Notes: generated from the letters alone by a model not told the origin. A stretch of 64,000 nt of DNA from Nicoliella lavandulae (GCF_037546185.1 NZ_JAWMWH010000001.1:558001-622000); one strand, 5' to 3'. Counted from the first letter of the stretch, positions 52,761 to 62,452 are shown. Numbers and translations are program-made.

Positions 52761-53456
52761 ATGACAACCATTAAATTAGATCAAATTCAAAAAATTTATA
52801 ATCCAGGGGCTAATGAAACGGTCGCTTTGGACAATATTAATTTTAATGCCAATGCAGGGGAATTAGTATCGATTACTGGTCCATCAGGTTCTGGAAAGAG
52901 TACCTTTTTAAAAATTATTGGGGGAATCTTATCGCCAACTAGTGGGACGTTAACTATTGATGGGCATAATTATAGCCAGATGAATCAAAAGCAACAAAGT
53001 CAATTTCGACTAGATCAAATTGGTTTTATTTTGCAGGCATATAATTTAGTCCCATATCTCAAGGTTCGTGAACAATTTGAATTAGTAGATCACGTTAAGC
53101 CAAAGCACAATTTATCTAAAGAAGCGTTTCACCAGTTGATCGATGAATTAGCAATTGGTGATTTAATGGACCAATATCCAGATGAATTATCCGGTGGACA
53201 AAAACAACGGGTGGCGATTGCTCGGGCAATGTATACGGACCCGAGCATCATTTTAGCGGATGAACCCACTGCAGCACTAGATGGAAACCGGGCAGCACAA
53301 GTAATGCGGATATTTCAAAAGCTAGCCCATGATAATCATAAGACGGTGTTGTTAATTACGCATGATGCTAGGTTGATTCAATACGTAGATCGTAACTATC
53401 AAATTGTGGATGGTAAGGGTCAATTTGTTAGGACCACCGATGCCAAGTTAGTTTAA
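52761..53456 (+). CDS. hrtA: ABC transporter ATPase, HrtA-like
   Basis: 231 residues of the MacB/LolD class of ATPases. Walker A GPSGSGKST, Q-loop FILQAYNLVPYL, signature LSGGQKQRVAIARA, Walker B IILADEPTAALD and the H-loop LLITHD are all intact. Pairs with the upstream permease. If the operon is hrtRBA, it drives export of excess heme, useful to a bacterium that meets heme but makes none. Confidence 0.88.
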   Translation: MTTIKLDQIQKIYNPGANETVALDNINFNANAGELVSITGPSGSGKSTFLKIIGGILSPTSGTLTIDGHNYSQMNQKQQSQFRLDQIGFILQAYNLVPYLKVREQFELVDHVKPKHNLSKEAFHQLIDELAIGDLMDQYPDELSGGQKQRVAIARAMYTDPSIILADEPTAALDGNRAAQVMRIFQKLAHDNHKTVLLITHDARLIQYVDRNYQIVDGKGQFVRTTDAKLV

Positions 53457-53537
53457 TTTGTAGGACGTTTTACTTTCTAAATTATGATTAACCGATTACA
53501 ATTAAGGGTATAACATTGAATAAGAGGGTATTTGATT

Positions 53538-53786
53538 ATGGAAAATTCAGAACGTAAATTAATTCAAGAAATTTTGAATACAGTAGATGTATTATATGAT
53601 TTTGAACACACTGATGATGATAATAAAGAATATACATTAGTGTTACGGCGTCAAGATAATGATGAACGCCCACTAGAACAAATCAATAAGGAAATTAAGC
53701 ACTACTTCCAAGAAGCTAACTTCACTTATAATGAACAATTAAACCCAAACGTTGATGTTGACATTCGTGTTGAAATCAAGCGTTAA
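53538..53786 (+). CDS. Hypothetical small acidic protein
   Basis: 82 residues. Soluble, with an alpha-beta pattern: a first helix (SERKLIQEILNTVDVLYDFEH), a strand (EYTLVLRRQ), a second helix (LEQINKEIKHYFQEANF) and a final strand (VDVDIRVEIKR). The ATG at 53538 is favoured by AGAGGG at nine bases; the TTG at 53532 is too close. Well-optimised codons suggest a real, expressed protein. No family recognised. Confidence 0.7.
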   Translation: MENSERKLIQEILNTVDVLYDFEHTDDDNKEYTLVLRRQDNDERPLEQINKEIKHYFQEANFTYNEQLNPNVDVDIRVEIKR

Positions 53787-53793
53787 TTGAAAT

Positions 53794-53825
53794 AAAAAAA
53801 GCTCGCCAACAGGCGCGCTTTTTTT
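53794..53825. terminator. Bidirectional Rho-independent terminator
   Basis: Fourteen-base arms AAAAAAAGCTCGCC and GGCGCGCTTTTTTT with one mismatch and a four-base loop. Confidence 0.9.
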
Positions 53826-54210
53826 ATGGTTTCATATATTTATTTTTTACTAATAAATCTTTTGAACGTTGGTCAGTGGGGACAAAGCCAATGTTTGTAA
53901 TGTGCTTACAGTACATCCGGTTATATAAAAAGCCCCACATAATTTGCGTTAATGGCTCAGTGTATTGATAAATGGTTTGAAGTGGTTGATTAAACAGCAC
54001 TGATCCTAGCATTGCAACTCCAGCATCAACTAAAATAATGCAGAAGAAGTTGTACCAATCACCTCTAAAAATCGCTGGGACGAATGAAAAAATTAGGGCG
54101 GTAAATGAGAACCCAACCTTACTTAACTTTAGTTCACCAGTTTTAGGATTCTTGAAGGTTGCATAATTAGGTGGAATTGGAATCATGCCATTACCAAATG
54201 GATTTTGCAA
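53824..54210 (-). CDS. DUF2628-like small membrane protein
   Basis: 128 residues, TTG start after a weak AGTAGG site. The segment VGFSFTALIFSFVPAIFRGDWYNFFCIILVDAG is typical of DUF2628/HrgC-like proteins, in which an aromatic, proline-containing helix pair is followed by the RGD(W/Y) turn. A third hydrophobic stretch (PLTQIMWGFLYNRMY) follows. Function unknown. It follows the rRNA methyltransferase gene on the same strand after 72 bp. Confidence 0.65.
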   Translation of the reverse strand: MQNPFGNGMIPIPPNYATFKNPKTGELKLSKVGFSFTALIFSFVPAIFRGDWYNFFCIILVDAGVAMLGSVLFNQPLQTIYQYTEPLTQIMWGFLYNRMYCKHITNIGFVPTDQRSKDLLVKNKYMKP

Positions 54211-54282
54211 TTCGATGCCTACTTTCTTTTTAATATCTTAGAATAGATTAACACCAAATGGGTAATTTTAAAAACATTGCGC

Positions 54283-55680
54283 TTATCTTTTCGTAAACTT
54301 AACGACCGCTTCGACCCTAGCAGTTTGTGGCATCATATCAATTGGTTGGATGAAGTCAATGTGATAAACCTTGCTTAAATCGACTAAGTCCCGTGCCATC
54401 GTTGCTGGATTACATGAAACGTAAACGAATTTTTCAGGAGCCACATCTAAAATAGCATCTAATAATGGTTCTGCTAAGCCAGTACGTGGTGGATCCACAA
54501 TTAATGCGTCCGGTTCCCAACCTTCATCAATCCATTCAGGAATGATGTCTTCGGCTTTACCTACATAATATTGGGCATTTTTAATACCATTGATATCAGC
54601 ATTTTGATTAGCATCTTCAACGGCTTCAGCAATGGTATCCATCCCCCGGACTTCCTTAACGTATTTAGCTAATGGTAATCCGATGGTTCCCACTCCAGAA
54701 TAAGCATCGACTAGCCGTTCGTTTCCAGATAGGTTTAATGCATTGATGGCAACTTCGTATAGTTGGGGAGTCATAAATGGATTGAGTTGTAAGAAGGCAC
54801 GGGCGGATAATTCAAATTCTAGGCCTCCAATTTTTTCCACAATGAATGGATCCCCAGCTAATAAGATGGTTTCATCGCCCCAAATTAATGAAGTTTCACC
54901 AGGATTAATGTTTTGCATGACTGAAGTTACTTCTGGTAATTGGAGTGCAATTTTACTTAAAATCCGGTGTTGCTTAACAAATTTAGGGGTATTCGTAATG
55001 AACACAACTTGAACATCATTTGTATGAAGCGCAGCCCGGACTACAATTGTTTTAATGATTCCAGAGTGATTGGATTCATCATACACAGGAATCCCTAATT
55101 CTTGAATCATATCGACTACGGCTCGCATTACTTTCATCGTAACAGGATATTGAACCGAACAGGTTTTTAAGTCCACGAGGTCATGACTACGGGTCTTGTA
55201 TAAACCGGCAATCACCTTACCATCGCGTTGGCGGACCTGAAATTGGGCCTTATTGCGGTAGCCGTATGGATCTTTCATTCCCATGGTGTTGTGGATTTTG
55301 TAGTTTTCAAATCCATATGGTTGGTACTTATTAATCGATTGGCGAACGAGTTCTTTTTTATATCTTAATTGAGCGGAATATTCCATCGCTTCTAACTCAA
55401 AGCCACCAACTGATTCAGCGTAGTCATCCCGAGGATTTACGCGATATGGACTAGGGGTAACGACGTTGACTACCTTAGCCCTTAAATAATGGTGATAGGT
55501 GTCTGTAATTTCAATAGTAACGCGTTCCTTAGGCAGCGCCCCTTGGATGAATACCAGCGTGCGGTCAATATAACCAACAGCTTCACCATTAACGCCCATC
55601 CGATCAAATTCGGGTTTGGTATTTAAAGTGAACTGTTGACCAACTTGAAACTGGTCATTTGTGTTTTGGTATCGTTTCAT
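54283..55680 (-). CDS. rlmCD: 23S rRNA (uracil-5-)-methyltransferase, RlmCD type
   Basis: 465 residues. An N-terminal TRAM domain (about 10-70) precedes the methyltransferase. SAM binding is seen in LVDAYSGVGTIGLPLA and LIVDPPRTGLAEPLL, and the catalytic cysteine in FVYVSCNPATMARDL. The enzyme forms 5-methyluridine in 23S rRNA; in Gram-positives one RlmCD can modify both sites, which cannot be confirmed here. The iron-sulfur cysteines of RumA are not evident. ATG after AAAGGA. Confidence 0.93.
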   Translation of the reverse strand: MKRYQNTNDQFQVGQQFTLNTKPEFDRMGVNGEAVGYIDRTLVFIQGALPKERVTIEITDTYHHYLRAKVVNVVTPSPYRVNPRDDYAESVGGFELEAMEYSAQLRYKKELVRQSINKYQPYGFENYKIHNTMGMKDPYGYRNKAQFQVRQRDGKVIAGLYKTRSHDLVDLKTCSVQYPVTMKVMRAVVDMIQELGIPVYDESNHSGIIKTIVVRAALHTNDVQVVFITNTPKFVKQHRILSKIALQLPEVTSVMQNINPGETSLIWGDETILLAGDPFIVEKIGGLEFELSARAFLQLNPFMTPQLYEVAINALNLSGNERLVDAYSGVGTIGLPLAKYVKEVRGMDTIAEAVEDANQNADINGIKNAQYYVGKAEDIIPEWIDEGWEPDALIVDPPRTGLAEPLLDAILDVAPEKFVYVSCNPATMARDLVDLSKVYHIDFIQPIDMMPQTARVEAVVKFTKR

Positions 55681-55814
55681 TATGATTCCTTTCTTACTAA
55701 CCTTACTTAATTGTTACTATATTATAACATTTGCTGGCAAATCAGGATATTTAATAAAATATGATGTAAAATATATAATAAGATTTATATACAGAATAGG
55801 AGAGTTACTAGTAA

Positions 55815-57937
55815 TGAATAAATGGGTCCGGATTGGTGCAATTTCAGCAGTCACAATGGGAATGTTAGTGTTGGGATATCGCTCTGACATTAAGGTTTCT
55901 GCTGCTGAACAATTCTACAGCGTGCCAACTACTAATACTAATATCCAACAAGAAAGTAATGCCACTAATGGAATGAGTGACTTTAGCGATGACAGGATTC
56001 AAAATGTGAATACAGTAGCGCCAGCAGTCCAACCGCCAGCAAAGTATGTCCGGACTTCATTAAGTGTTACTGCTGATAATCCTGCTAATACTTACACTTC
56101 TCGGGATGGCAGTAATACATTTAGTACTTACTACTACTTACCAGAAGGCTTTCATGTTAAGAATACTGAACATGGTAACTACCAAAGTTCCGTTCAAGTA
56201 GGTGATAACATTTACTTAGTTGAATCAATGGGAACTGGGACTAACCAAGGGGCCATTGTGAGATATAACCTTAATGATTTAAAGCAATTAGGGGTAATCA
56301 CTGATAGTGGTGAAGGCCGTGACTTGGTATGGAAAGCTTTAAAGTACGTTTCACCATACACTAAGACTGGAAATACCCACTCTGCTCAATACAATAACTA
56401 CAATACTTATATGCAAAATGCGGTTAATCAATTAAATGCAAGCCAAAGTTCCGTTAAGGCTGCTCAAGATCAAAGTAAGAGTGATCAAGAAGAAGTTGAT
56501 GATTACCAAAAGACTTTGGATAATACGATGCAAAAGTTAAATGTTTACGTTAGCCAAGTGCAAAAAGAAATAAATGCTCAATATAAGCAAGACAAGAAGA
56601 TGAAGAAGCAAGTTACCAAACCTGATAAATTAACAATTGATAACTTCACGGACTATTTTAATTCGTTAAATGATGATTACAGTAAAAAGATTCAAAAAAA
56701 TACTGATAAACAATCACAAGTTAAACAACAAATTCAAGATTTGAAGTTAATATACGCTGGTAAAAAGATTAAATCAGCTGACGATACTAGCGATAGTTCA
56801 GCAGCATCAGATGCAACGACTAGCGATGCAGCTTCATCGGCTAGTGATAGCAGTTCTAAGGCTGCATCGGCTAGTGCTGATGCTACTAGTGATGCCAAAA
56901 CTTCAAAAGCTGCTAGCAAGGACGCTAAGTCTGATAATCAATCTTCAAAGGCTGATAGTAAGGATACCAAGTCCGATAGCCAAACTAAAAAGTCTGATGA
57001 TAGTCAAGATCAGACCACTAAAAAGATGACTAAGCAACAATACACCAAGAAATTAGCATCATTGCAAAAGAAATTGGCTAATCTAAAATCACAAAAAACT
57101 GATTATAAGACAGCTAAGGCTACTGGATTGAATTACATCAAGACGTTTACTAACAATAAATACTACAAGAAGATGGCAACTGATAAACAAAATGTTTCAG
57201 ATGCTAAGGATTTAGTCGATCAAGATAATGAGGACATTGAAAGTGCTCAACAAGATGTAGTGACTGCCCAAAAGGCAATTGATAACTTAAAACAAAATCA
57301 AGTTGACTATGGTAAGTATTCTGCAATTGCCCACGTGGCTCAAATTAGTCCATTAATTAATATTGGACATGGCCAAACCCTTTCATATAATTATGTAACT
57401 AAGAACCTTTACTTAGCTCAAGATGATAGTGGTGGCGACTTAGGCACTAATGATTACAATGTTGTGACCGAGTTAGATTCTAATTCATTACAACCAATTA
57501 AACAATTTAATTTCCAACTATGGCATGATAATAAGAACTACGGTTTGCATACCCTAACCTTTGATAGTCAAGGGAATGCTTACTTTGGCCGGAAGTCTGG
57601 TAGCAAATATCAAATCTTTAAGGGAACCTTTGATGAAAATTCAGGTCAAGTTTCATTTGCACCAGTGCCACAAACAATTAACTGGGGTGGTAAGCACAAC
57701 CAAGGATTGACTTATAATCCAGTTAATAACCGGCTTTACATTGTCTCAGATGATATTATTACTTCAGTCCCAGCTGATAAGCTAGGTGCAGGAACGGTGG
57801 ATCCTAGTGATGTTCACTACCTTGCGTTTAATAGTGGCCGGGAATTTGAAGATATTACTTTTGACTCCCAAGGATATGGCTACTTACTATCCCTTTGGAA
57901 GCCAGAAATTCTTAAATCTAGCAATCCAATGAATTAA
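55815..57937 (+). CDS. Large secreted protein: beta-propeller-like domain split by coiled coil
   Basis: 707 residues from the ATG at 55815 (site AGGAGAG). Signal peptide 1-31, cut near VSAA. Residues 85-180 are beta-rich with GDNIYLVESMGTGTNQGAIVRYNLNDLKQLG, like a propeller blade. Residues of about 215-330 form a charged coiled coil, 330-410 a low-complexity Ser/Ala/Asp/Lys stretch, 410-500 a second coiled coil. Residues 505-700 return to blade-like repeats (LYLAQDDSGG, LHTLTFDSQGNAYFGRK, LTYNPVNNRLYIVSDD, ITFDSQGYGYLLSLW). The coiled coil thus looks inserted into one propeller. No wall anchor. Function unknown; an adhesin or wall-interaction role is a guess. Confidence 0.75.
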
Positions 57938-57944
57938 ACTAATC

Positions 57945-57987
57945 AAAAAAACGATTTCGACAATTAACTGTCGGAATCGTTTTTTTA
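57945..57987. terminator. Bidirectional Rho-independent terminator
   Basis: Arms AAAAAACGATTTCGACA and TGTCGGAATCGTTTTTT with one G-T pair, six-base loop. Confidence 0.92.
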
Positions 57988-57994
57988 GTCCTCA

Positions 57995-58438
57995 TTATTT
58001 TTCTTTTACCATGAAGATATGCGGAGTATGAATATGGGTATATTCGTCACCATAAGCAACGAAGCCGAATTTTTCGTAGAAAAGCTTTTTATCAGCTTGT
58101 GCATGAATCTTAACTGGTTCACCAGGATAATTTTCTTCAATGGCCTTTAAAACGTGGTTCATTAATTCCTTACCCATTCCAGTTCCACGGGTATCAGGAG
58201 TTGTTAAAACCCGACCAAAGGAGATGTAATCTTTTTCGCGATAAATTCGAGCATAAGCAACGACCTTGTTGTTTTCGTCAGTTGCCCAAAGATGGAAGGC
58301 ATGCTTATCCAATTTATCAATTTCTTGGAATGCACGGTCTTGTTCAACCACGAACACTTGAATTCGTCGGGCATAGATCTGCCAAATTTCGTCGTTCATT
58401 AAGTGTTCGAATGATTCTAAGTGCCATTTAATTTCCAT
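57995..58438 (-). CDS. GNAT acetyltransferase, ElaA-like
   Basis: 147 residues. The ElaA-type start WHLESFEHLMNDEIWQIYARRIQVFVVEQ is present, and the acetyl-CoA loop is RGTGMGKELMNHVLKA. The end HAQADKKLFYEKFGF is the usual GNAT C-terminal block. It acetylates an unknown amine. Single gene, ATG after GGAGCG. Confidence 0.9.
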   Translation of the reverse strand: MEIKWHLESFEHLMNDEIWQIYARRIQVFVVEQDRAFQEIDKLDKHAFHLWATDENNKVVAYARIYREKDYISFGRVLTTPDTRGTGMGKELMNHVLKAIEENYPGEPVKIHAQADKKLFYEKFGFVAYGDEYTHIHTPHIFMVKEK

Positions 58439-58707
58439 GTTACTCGCTCCTTTACAGATTATCTAATTATAATTTATTTTAAGATGATTCTGATGCTTTG
58501 TAAATTACAAAGCAAAACGTGAAATGCACGATTTTTATATGGTACACTGTTATGCTAACTTTTACAAACAAAATATTTAATTTTTTACACTTTGAACTTT
58601 CTTAAACATTTTTATGTGTAATATTACTTTCAATGAATTATAGGTTATGCTATACTGTTGTAAACAAAGTTAACAAATGATATATTTAAGCCGAGAGGAG
58701 CAAGACA

Positions 58708-60651
58708 ATGGCGTTATTAGAATTAAAAGACATTCAAAAGTCCTATTACTTGGGCAAAGAAGAGTTCAAAGTTTTAAAGGGCATTAGTTTGAAATTCAAC
58801 CATGGTGAATTTGTCTCCCTACTAGGAGAATCTGGTGGTGGGAAATCGACTTTAATGAACATTATTGGTGGTCTTGATAGTAATTATCAAGGGGACGTGT
58901 TCTTAAATGGTAAATCATTAAAGCATGATACTGATAAGCAATTAGATGAATACCGTCGAAAGACAATTGGATTCATTTTCCAAAACTTTAATTTGATTGG
59001 ACACATGACTATTTTGGGCAATGTGCAAGTTGCACTTGAAATGAGTGATTTATCACATGCCGAACAAGTTAAGCGGGCAACTCAATTACTAGAACGAGTT
59101 GGCTTAGGTGAACATATCCATAAGCACCCGAACCAACTATCTGGTGGTCAAAAGCAACGGGTTGCCATTGCACGTGCATTAGCATCTGATCCTGACATCA
59201 TCATCGCTGATGAACCTACCGGAGCATTGGATGCCCAAAATACTGATGAAATTTTGAAGTTATTAGATGAAATTGCTTCAGAAGGTAAATTAGTATTAAC
59301 GGTTACCCACTCTGATAAGGTGGCTGCATATGGAACCCGTGTGGTTCATATGGCCAATGGGCAAATCGATAGTGATAAAAAACTTCGTGATTCATACGAT
59401 AAGGAACCATCTAATGGGATGAAATTACATCCGCTTCGGATGATCGATACCTTTAAGATGGCGTTCCAACAAATGTCATATAACTTGAAGCGTAACCTCT
59501 TGATTATTTTCGGGGGTGCCATTGGAATCTTCAGTGTGATTTTTATGCTGGGGCTTGGAAATGGAATTAAGGGCTATATTAACCACCAAATTTATAGTCA
59601 AATTAATCCTAATTCGGTTCAAGTCACTAAGGGGAAAAATGGTAGTGGTACTGATACTAGTGCCATGCTGAAATCCAACGTTACTGATAAGGATATCAGC
59701 AAGTTAAAGGACGTTAAAAACGTTAAACAAGTGGAAAAGGGTGCCATGGCTGTTTCCCCACAATTAACTTATAACGGTAAGACCACTCAAGGACAAATCT
59801 TACAAACTTATAACTCAACAATTTTAAGTAACACCATTAAGCAAGGTACGAAACCAACTGCATTGAATACGGTCTTACTACCTAAGAGTGTAGCTCAAAA
59901 GATTAAGAGTAATTACAAGTCACTAGTTGGTAAGAACATCAAGCTTTCCTTTGCATTTCTTGGCAATAATGGGCAACAAAGTCTAATGACGAAATCTGTT
60001 AAGGTGAGTGGAATTTACGACAGTGCCTCCCCAATTATTTCAGTTAGTTACGATACCTTAAAGGGAATCTACAAAGACAATAAGCAAACGCTTAAGACTA
60101 ACTTTGTGACTGCTGATATTAAGGGTGGTGTTGCTAACGTTAACCCAACTCAAGACAAGATTAAGGCCTTGAAGTCATCAAATGGTAAGAAGGACTTCCA
60201 AATTACTGGTGCCGGTTCAATCGTTTCTACATTAAATACCTACATTAGTTTAGCAGTGAATGTATTGGCTGCCATTGCCGGAATTTCACTATTAGTTTCT
60301 GCCATTATGATTATCGTAGTGCTATACATTAGTGTTGCTGAACGGACTAAGGAAATTGGAATATTACGGGCCCTTGGAGTTACCAAGGGGAACGTACGGG
60401 GATTATTCTTCAGTGAAGCATTACTCCTCGGTTTATTCTCCTCCATTTCAGCTACGATCGTAGCATATCTAATTCAATGGGGAATTAATTCTGCTGCTAG
60501 CGGTGCAATTGATTATTCGATTATTCAAATTACGCCGGGCAATGCCATTTTTGGAATTGTGATTGCAGTGATTATTAACCTCTTAGCCGCATTACTACCA
60601 GCTGGTCGGGCTGCTAAATTAGATCCAATCGAAAGTTTAAGTGCTGAATAG
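58708..60651 (+). CDS. MacB-like ABC transporter, fused ATPase and permease
   Basis: 647 residues. The ATPase (1-225) shows Walker A GESGGGKST, signature LSGGQKQRVAIARA, Walker B IIIADEPTGALD and H-loop TVTHSD. The permease follows with one helix (LLIIFGGAIGIFSVIFMLGLG), a large extracellular domain (about 290-510) and three C-terminal helices ending PAGRAAKLDPIESLSAE. Such fused proteins work as dimers in mechanotransmission-type export of peptides, drugs or envelope lipids. No membrane-fusion partner is adjacent. ATG after GAGAGGAG; the upstream -10 is TGCTATACT about 55 bases earlier. Confidence 0.92.
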   Translation: MALLELKDIQKSYYLGKEEFKVLKGISLKFNHGEFVSLLGESGGGKSTLMNIIGGLDSNYQGDVFLNGKSLKHDTDKQLDEYRRKTIGFIFQNFNLIGHMTILGNVQVALEMSDLSHAEQVKRATQLLERVGLGEHIHKHPNQLSGGQKQRVAIARALASDPDIIIADEPTGALDAQNTDEILKLLDEIASEGKLVLTVTHSDKVAAYGTRVVHMANGQIDSDKKLRDSYDKEPSNGMKLHPLRMIDTFKMAFQQMSYNLKRNLLIIFGGAIGIFSVIFMLGLGNGIKGYINHQIYSQINPNSVQVTKGKNGSGTDTSAMLKSNVTDKDISKLKDVKNVKQVEKGAMAVSPQLTYNGKTTQGQILQTYNSTILSNTIKQGTKPTALNTVLLPKSVAQKIKSNYKSLVGKNIKLSFAFLGNNGQQSLMTKSVKVSGIYDSASPIISVSYDTLKGIYKDNKQTLKTNFVTADIKGGVANVNPTQDKIKALKSSNGKKDFQITGAGSIVSTLNTYISLAVNVLAAIAGISLLVSAIMIIVVLYISVAERTKEIGILRALGVTKGNVRGLFFSEALLLGLFSSISATIVAYLIQWGINSAASGAIDYSIIQITPGNAIFGIVIAVIINLLAALLPAGRAAKLDPIESLSAE

Positions 60652-60661
60652 AATATTACGC

Positions 60662-60695
60662 AAAAAAGACTGCTCAAAATCGAGCAGTCTTTTTT
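60662..60695. terminator. Bidirectional Rho-independent terminator
   Basis: Perfect 14-base arms AAAAAAGACTGCTC and GAGCAGTCTTTTTT around a six-base loop. Confidence 0.94.
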
Positions 60696-61587
60696 AGTCT
60701 AAAATGCCATTAGGATACTTAGCCTGGATAAATGCTTTTACGTGGTCTAACATTCGCCGCGTAGCAGGGGTTTTAATTTGAACTGAGTTGATGACTAAGT
60801 AAATGGTCCGGTAGTATTTTTGGTCGAATGGATAAATCGAAACCCCATCAGGAATATCGGATAACGCTAGTTTGGGCAAGATTCCCATACCAAGCTTACT
60901 TTTCACCATTGCCAGCATTGATTGATCATCAATACTGAATTGTAATGCGGCATTGGTAACGTTATAACGGTCCAATACCTTTTTGGTATCTCCATAGTAG
61001 TCGCTTCGTTGTAAAATAAAGCTTTGGTGTTCAACGTCATCCACAGTAATGGTTTTACCGTTTAGTGGCTGAAATGACTCTGGTGTTATGCAATAGATTT
61101 GATCTCGCAGTAATGGCACCTTGATTAGTTTTTCAATGATGGGATCACAGGTAAATCCGATATCAATGGTACCGATTTTAGCATCGGTTCCAATATTATC
61201 GTATGAATTTTGGTCCACGCTAAGTAAAATATCTGGATACTGTTCCCGAAATGAGCTAATGATTTGAGGTAACCAGTTAATGCAGACGCTACTGAAAGCA
61301 CCAATGCGAACTGAACCTGCATTAAGTCCAGTAATATTAGCAGCTTCTTGTTCAAGCCGGTGTTGATTATTAATGATATCTTGAATAATGGGGAGAATCG
61401 CATTACCATCAGCGGTTAATTTTACTCCAGCCCGGTTACGAATAAATACTGAAAAACCCAAGAACTTTTCCAACTGGTTAATGGCATGACTAACAGCTGA
61501 GGGGGTCACATCTAAGGCCTTAGCTGCTTTATAGAAACTTTTTTCCTGGACGACAGTACTGAATGCACGATAAGCAAACGAAATCAT
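60694..61587 (-). CDS. LysR-family transcriptional regulator
   Basis: 297 residues. The helix-turn-helix SFYKAAKALDVTPSAVSHAINQLEKFLGFSVFIR lies at 15-50. A periplasmic-binding-like effector domain follows (about 90-295, SVRIGAFSSVCINWLPQIISSF). ATG after GGAGGG. It lies 12 bp after the GDSL hydrolase gene on the same strand and is likely co-transcribed; inducer and targets unknown. Confidence 0.92.
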   Translation of the reverse strand: MISFAYRAFSTVVQEKSFYKAAKALDVTPSAVSHAINQLEKFLGFSVFIRNRAGVKLTADGNAILPIIQDIINNQHRLEQEAANITGLNAGSVRIGAFSSVCINWLPQIISSFREQYPDILLSVDQNSYDNIGTDAKIGTIDIGFTCDPIIEKLIKVPLLRDQIYCITPESFQPLNGKTITVDDVEHQSFILQRSDYYGDTKKVLDRYNVTNAALQFSIDDQSMLAMVKSKLGMGILPKLALSDIPDGVSIYPFDQKYYRTIYLVINSVQIKTPATRRMLDHVKAFIQAKYPNGILD

Positions 61588-61599
61588 AACGACCCTCCC

Positions 61600-62208
61600 T
61601 TAAATTAAATCATGACTTTGAATGAATTTGGCAATAATCTCGGCCATCATGGCATATGTTTTGGCATTGGGATGCAAATGAGCATCATGAAGCCGCTCTT
61701 GATAGTTTTCATCAGTTAGTAAATCAGGAGCAACAATGCGCCAATCAAGGCATGCAACCTTATTTTGACGATAGGTATCGGCAATACCAGATTGCAAATC
61801 ACGGAATGTGTAACCCCCGGCCCGTTTTATTTGGTCCGCATTGTGATTAAAGTCCCAGCGATTCATTGGGACGATTCCTAACAACTTAATTTGTGGATTG
61901 TGCTTGCGAATGATTGCAATATCGGCACTTAATTCTTGTTTAATTTCGGACAATGATGTGGTTAAGTGAGCATAATCATTGGTGCCATAGAAGATAATGA
62001 CCAAGTCGTATTGCTTAAAGTCAACTGAATTGACCCGTGGAGTTAAGTCACCATCTTGGTGGCGCGTAATCATCGCATTGTTGACGCCGTAGTTATCAAC
62101 GGGGCAATGCAGTAATTTACTTAATACTTGTGGATATGTACCTGATGTTAAGTCACGATCACCATCGTAACCATTGGTAATTGAATCACCTAGTGCTAAA
62201 ATTTTCAA
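61600..62208 (-). CDS. SGNH/GDSL hydrolase
   Basis: 202 residues. Block I LALGDSITNGYDGD carries the nucleophile serine, block III FYGTNDYAH the oxyanion asparagine, and block V DAHLHPN the Asp-His pair, so the triad is complete. No signal peptide, so an intracellular esterase. The start is TTG at 62208, seven bases after GGGAGG; the in-frame TTG at 62223 precedes that site. Operon with the lysR gene downstream. Confidence 0.9.
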   Translation of the reverse strand: MKILALGDSITNGYDGDRDLTSGTYPQVLSKLLHCPVDNYGVNNAMITRHQDGDLTPRVNSVDFKQYDLVIIFYGTNDYAHLTTSLSEIKQELSADIAIIRKHNPQIKLLGIVPMNRWDFNHNADQIKRAGGYTFRDLQSGIADTYRQNKVACLDWRIVAPDLLTDENYQERLHDAHLHPNAKTYAMMAEIIAKFIQSHDLI

Positions 62209-62279
62209 AATAATGCCTCCCAAATTAGTAGATTGTTTCTATTATATATGAAGCTCGTTTAAAATAACATAATTGCACA

Positions 62280-62356
62280 TGCTATAATATAGTTCCTTGG
62301 CAGGGGCCACGTTATTTCGGTCATGACCAACTAGCAATTAAGCTAGTTGGTTTTTT
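62280..62356 (+). ncRNA. Terminated leader or small RNA upstream of the phosphopentomutase-like gene
   Basis: An extended -10 TGCTATAAT at 62280-62288 would start an RNA near 62295. It holds a short hairpin TGGC-AGGG-GCCA, a palindrome GGTCATGACC, and then a terminator (arms ACCAACTAGC at 62326-62335 and GCTAGTTGGT at 62342-62351, T-run). The RNA of about 60 bases is either a small RNA or an attenuator/riboswitch. I cannot match it to a known riboswitch class. Confidence 0.5.
62326..62356 (+). terminator. Rho-independent terminator within the leader
   Basis: Perfect ten-base arms around AATTAA, then TTTTTT. It lies in a divergent promoter region where no upstream plus-strand gene needs termination. 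Confidence 0.85.
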
Positions 62357-62377
62357 ATTTAGGAGTGATTAATGCTA

Positions 62378-62406
62378 TTTACTAACTTTTAATACGCTGC
62401 TATAAT
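62378..62406 (+). promoter_or_regulatory. Second promoter upstream of the phosphopentomutase-like gene
   Basis: TTTACT (62378-62383), 17 bp, TATAAT (62401-62406) with TGC before it. Just upstream, AGGAG and ATG at 62372 open a six-codon ORF (MLFTNF) that overlaps this -35. Confidence 0.55.
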
Positions 62407-62452
62407 TATTTTAAAGATTTTAAGAATTTTTAAAGGTTAAGGAGAACGGCAA

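Noticed and set aside
56760..57010. Repetitive Ser/Ala/Asp/Lys-coding stretch as a CRISPR or DNA repeat array
   Set aside because: The repetition is at protein level with varied codons; there is no constant repeat length or spacer pattern.
62372..62392. Six-codon ORF MLFTNF as a leader peptide controlling the downstream gene
   Set aside because: The ribosome site is good, but the codons are not repeated or informative, the terminator lies upstream rather than downstream of it, and the second promoter overlaps it. I note it only as part of the leader.
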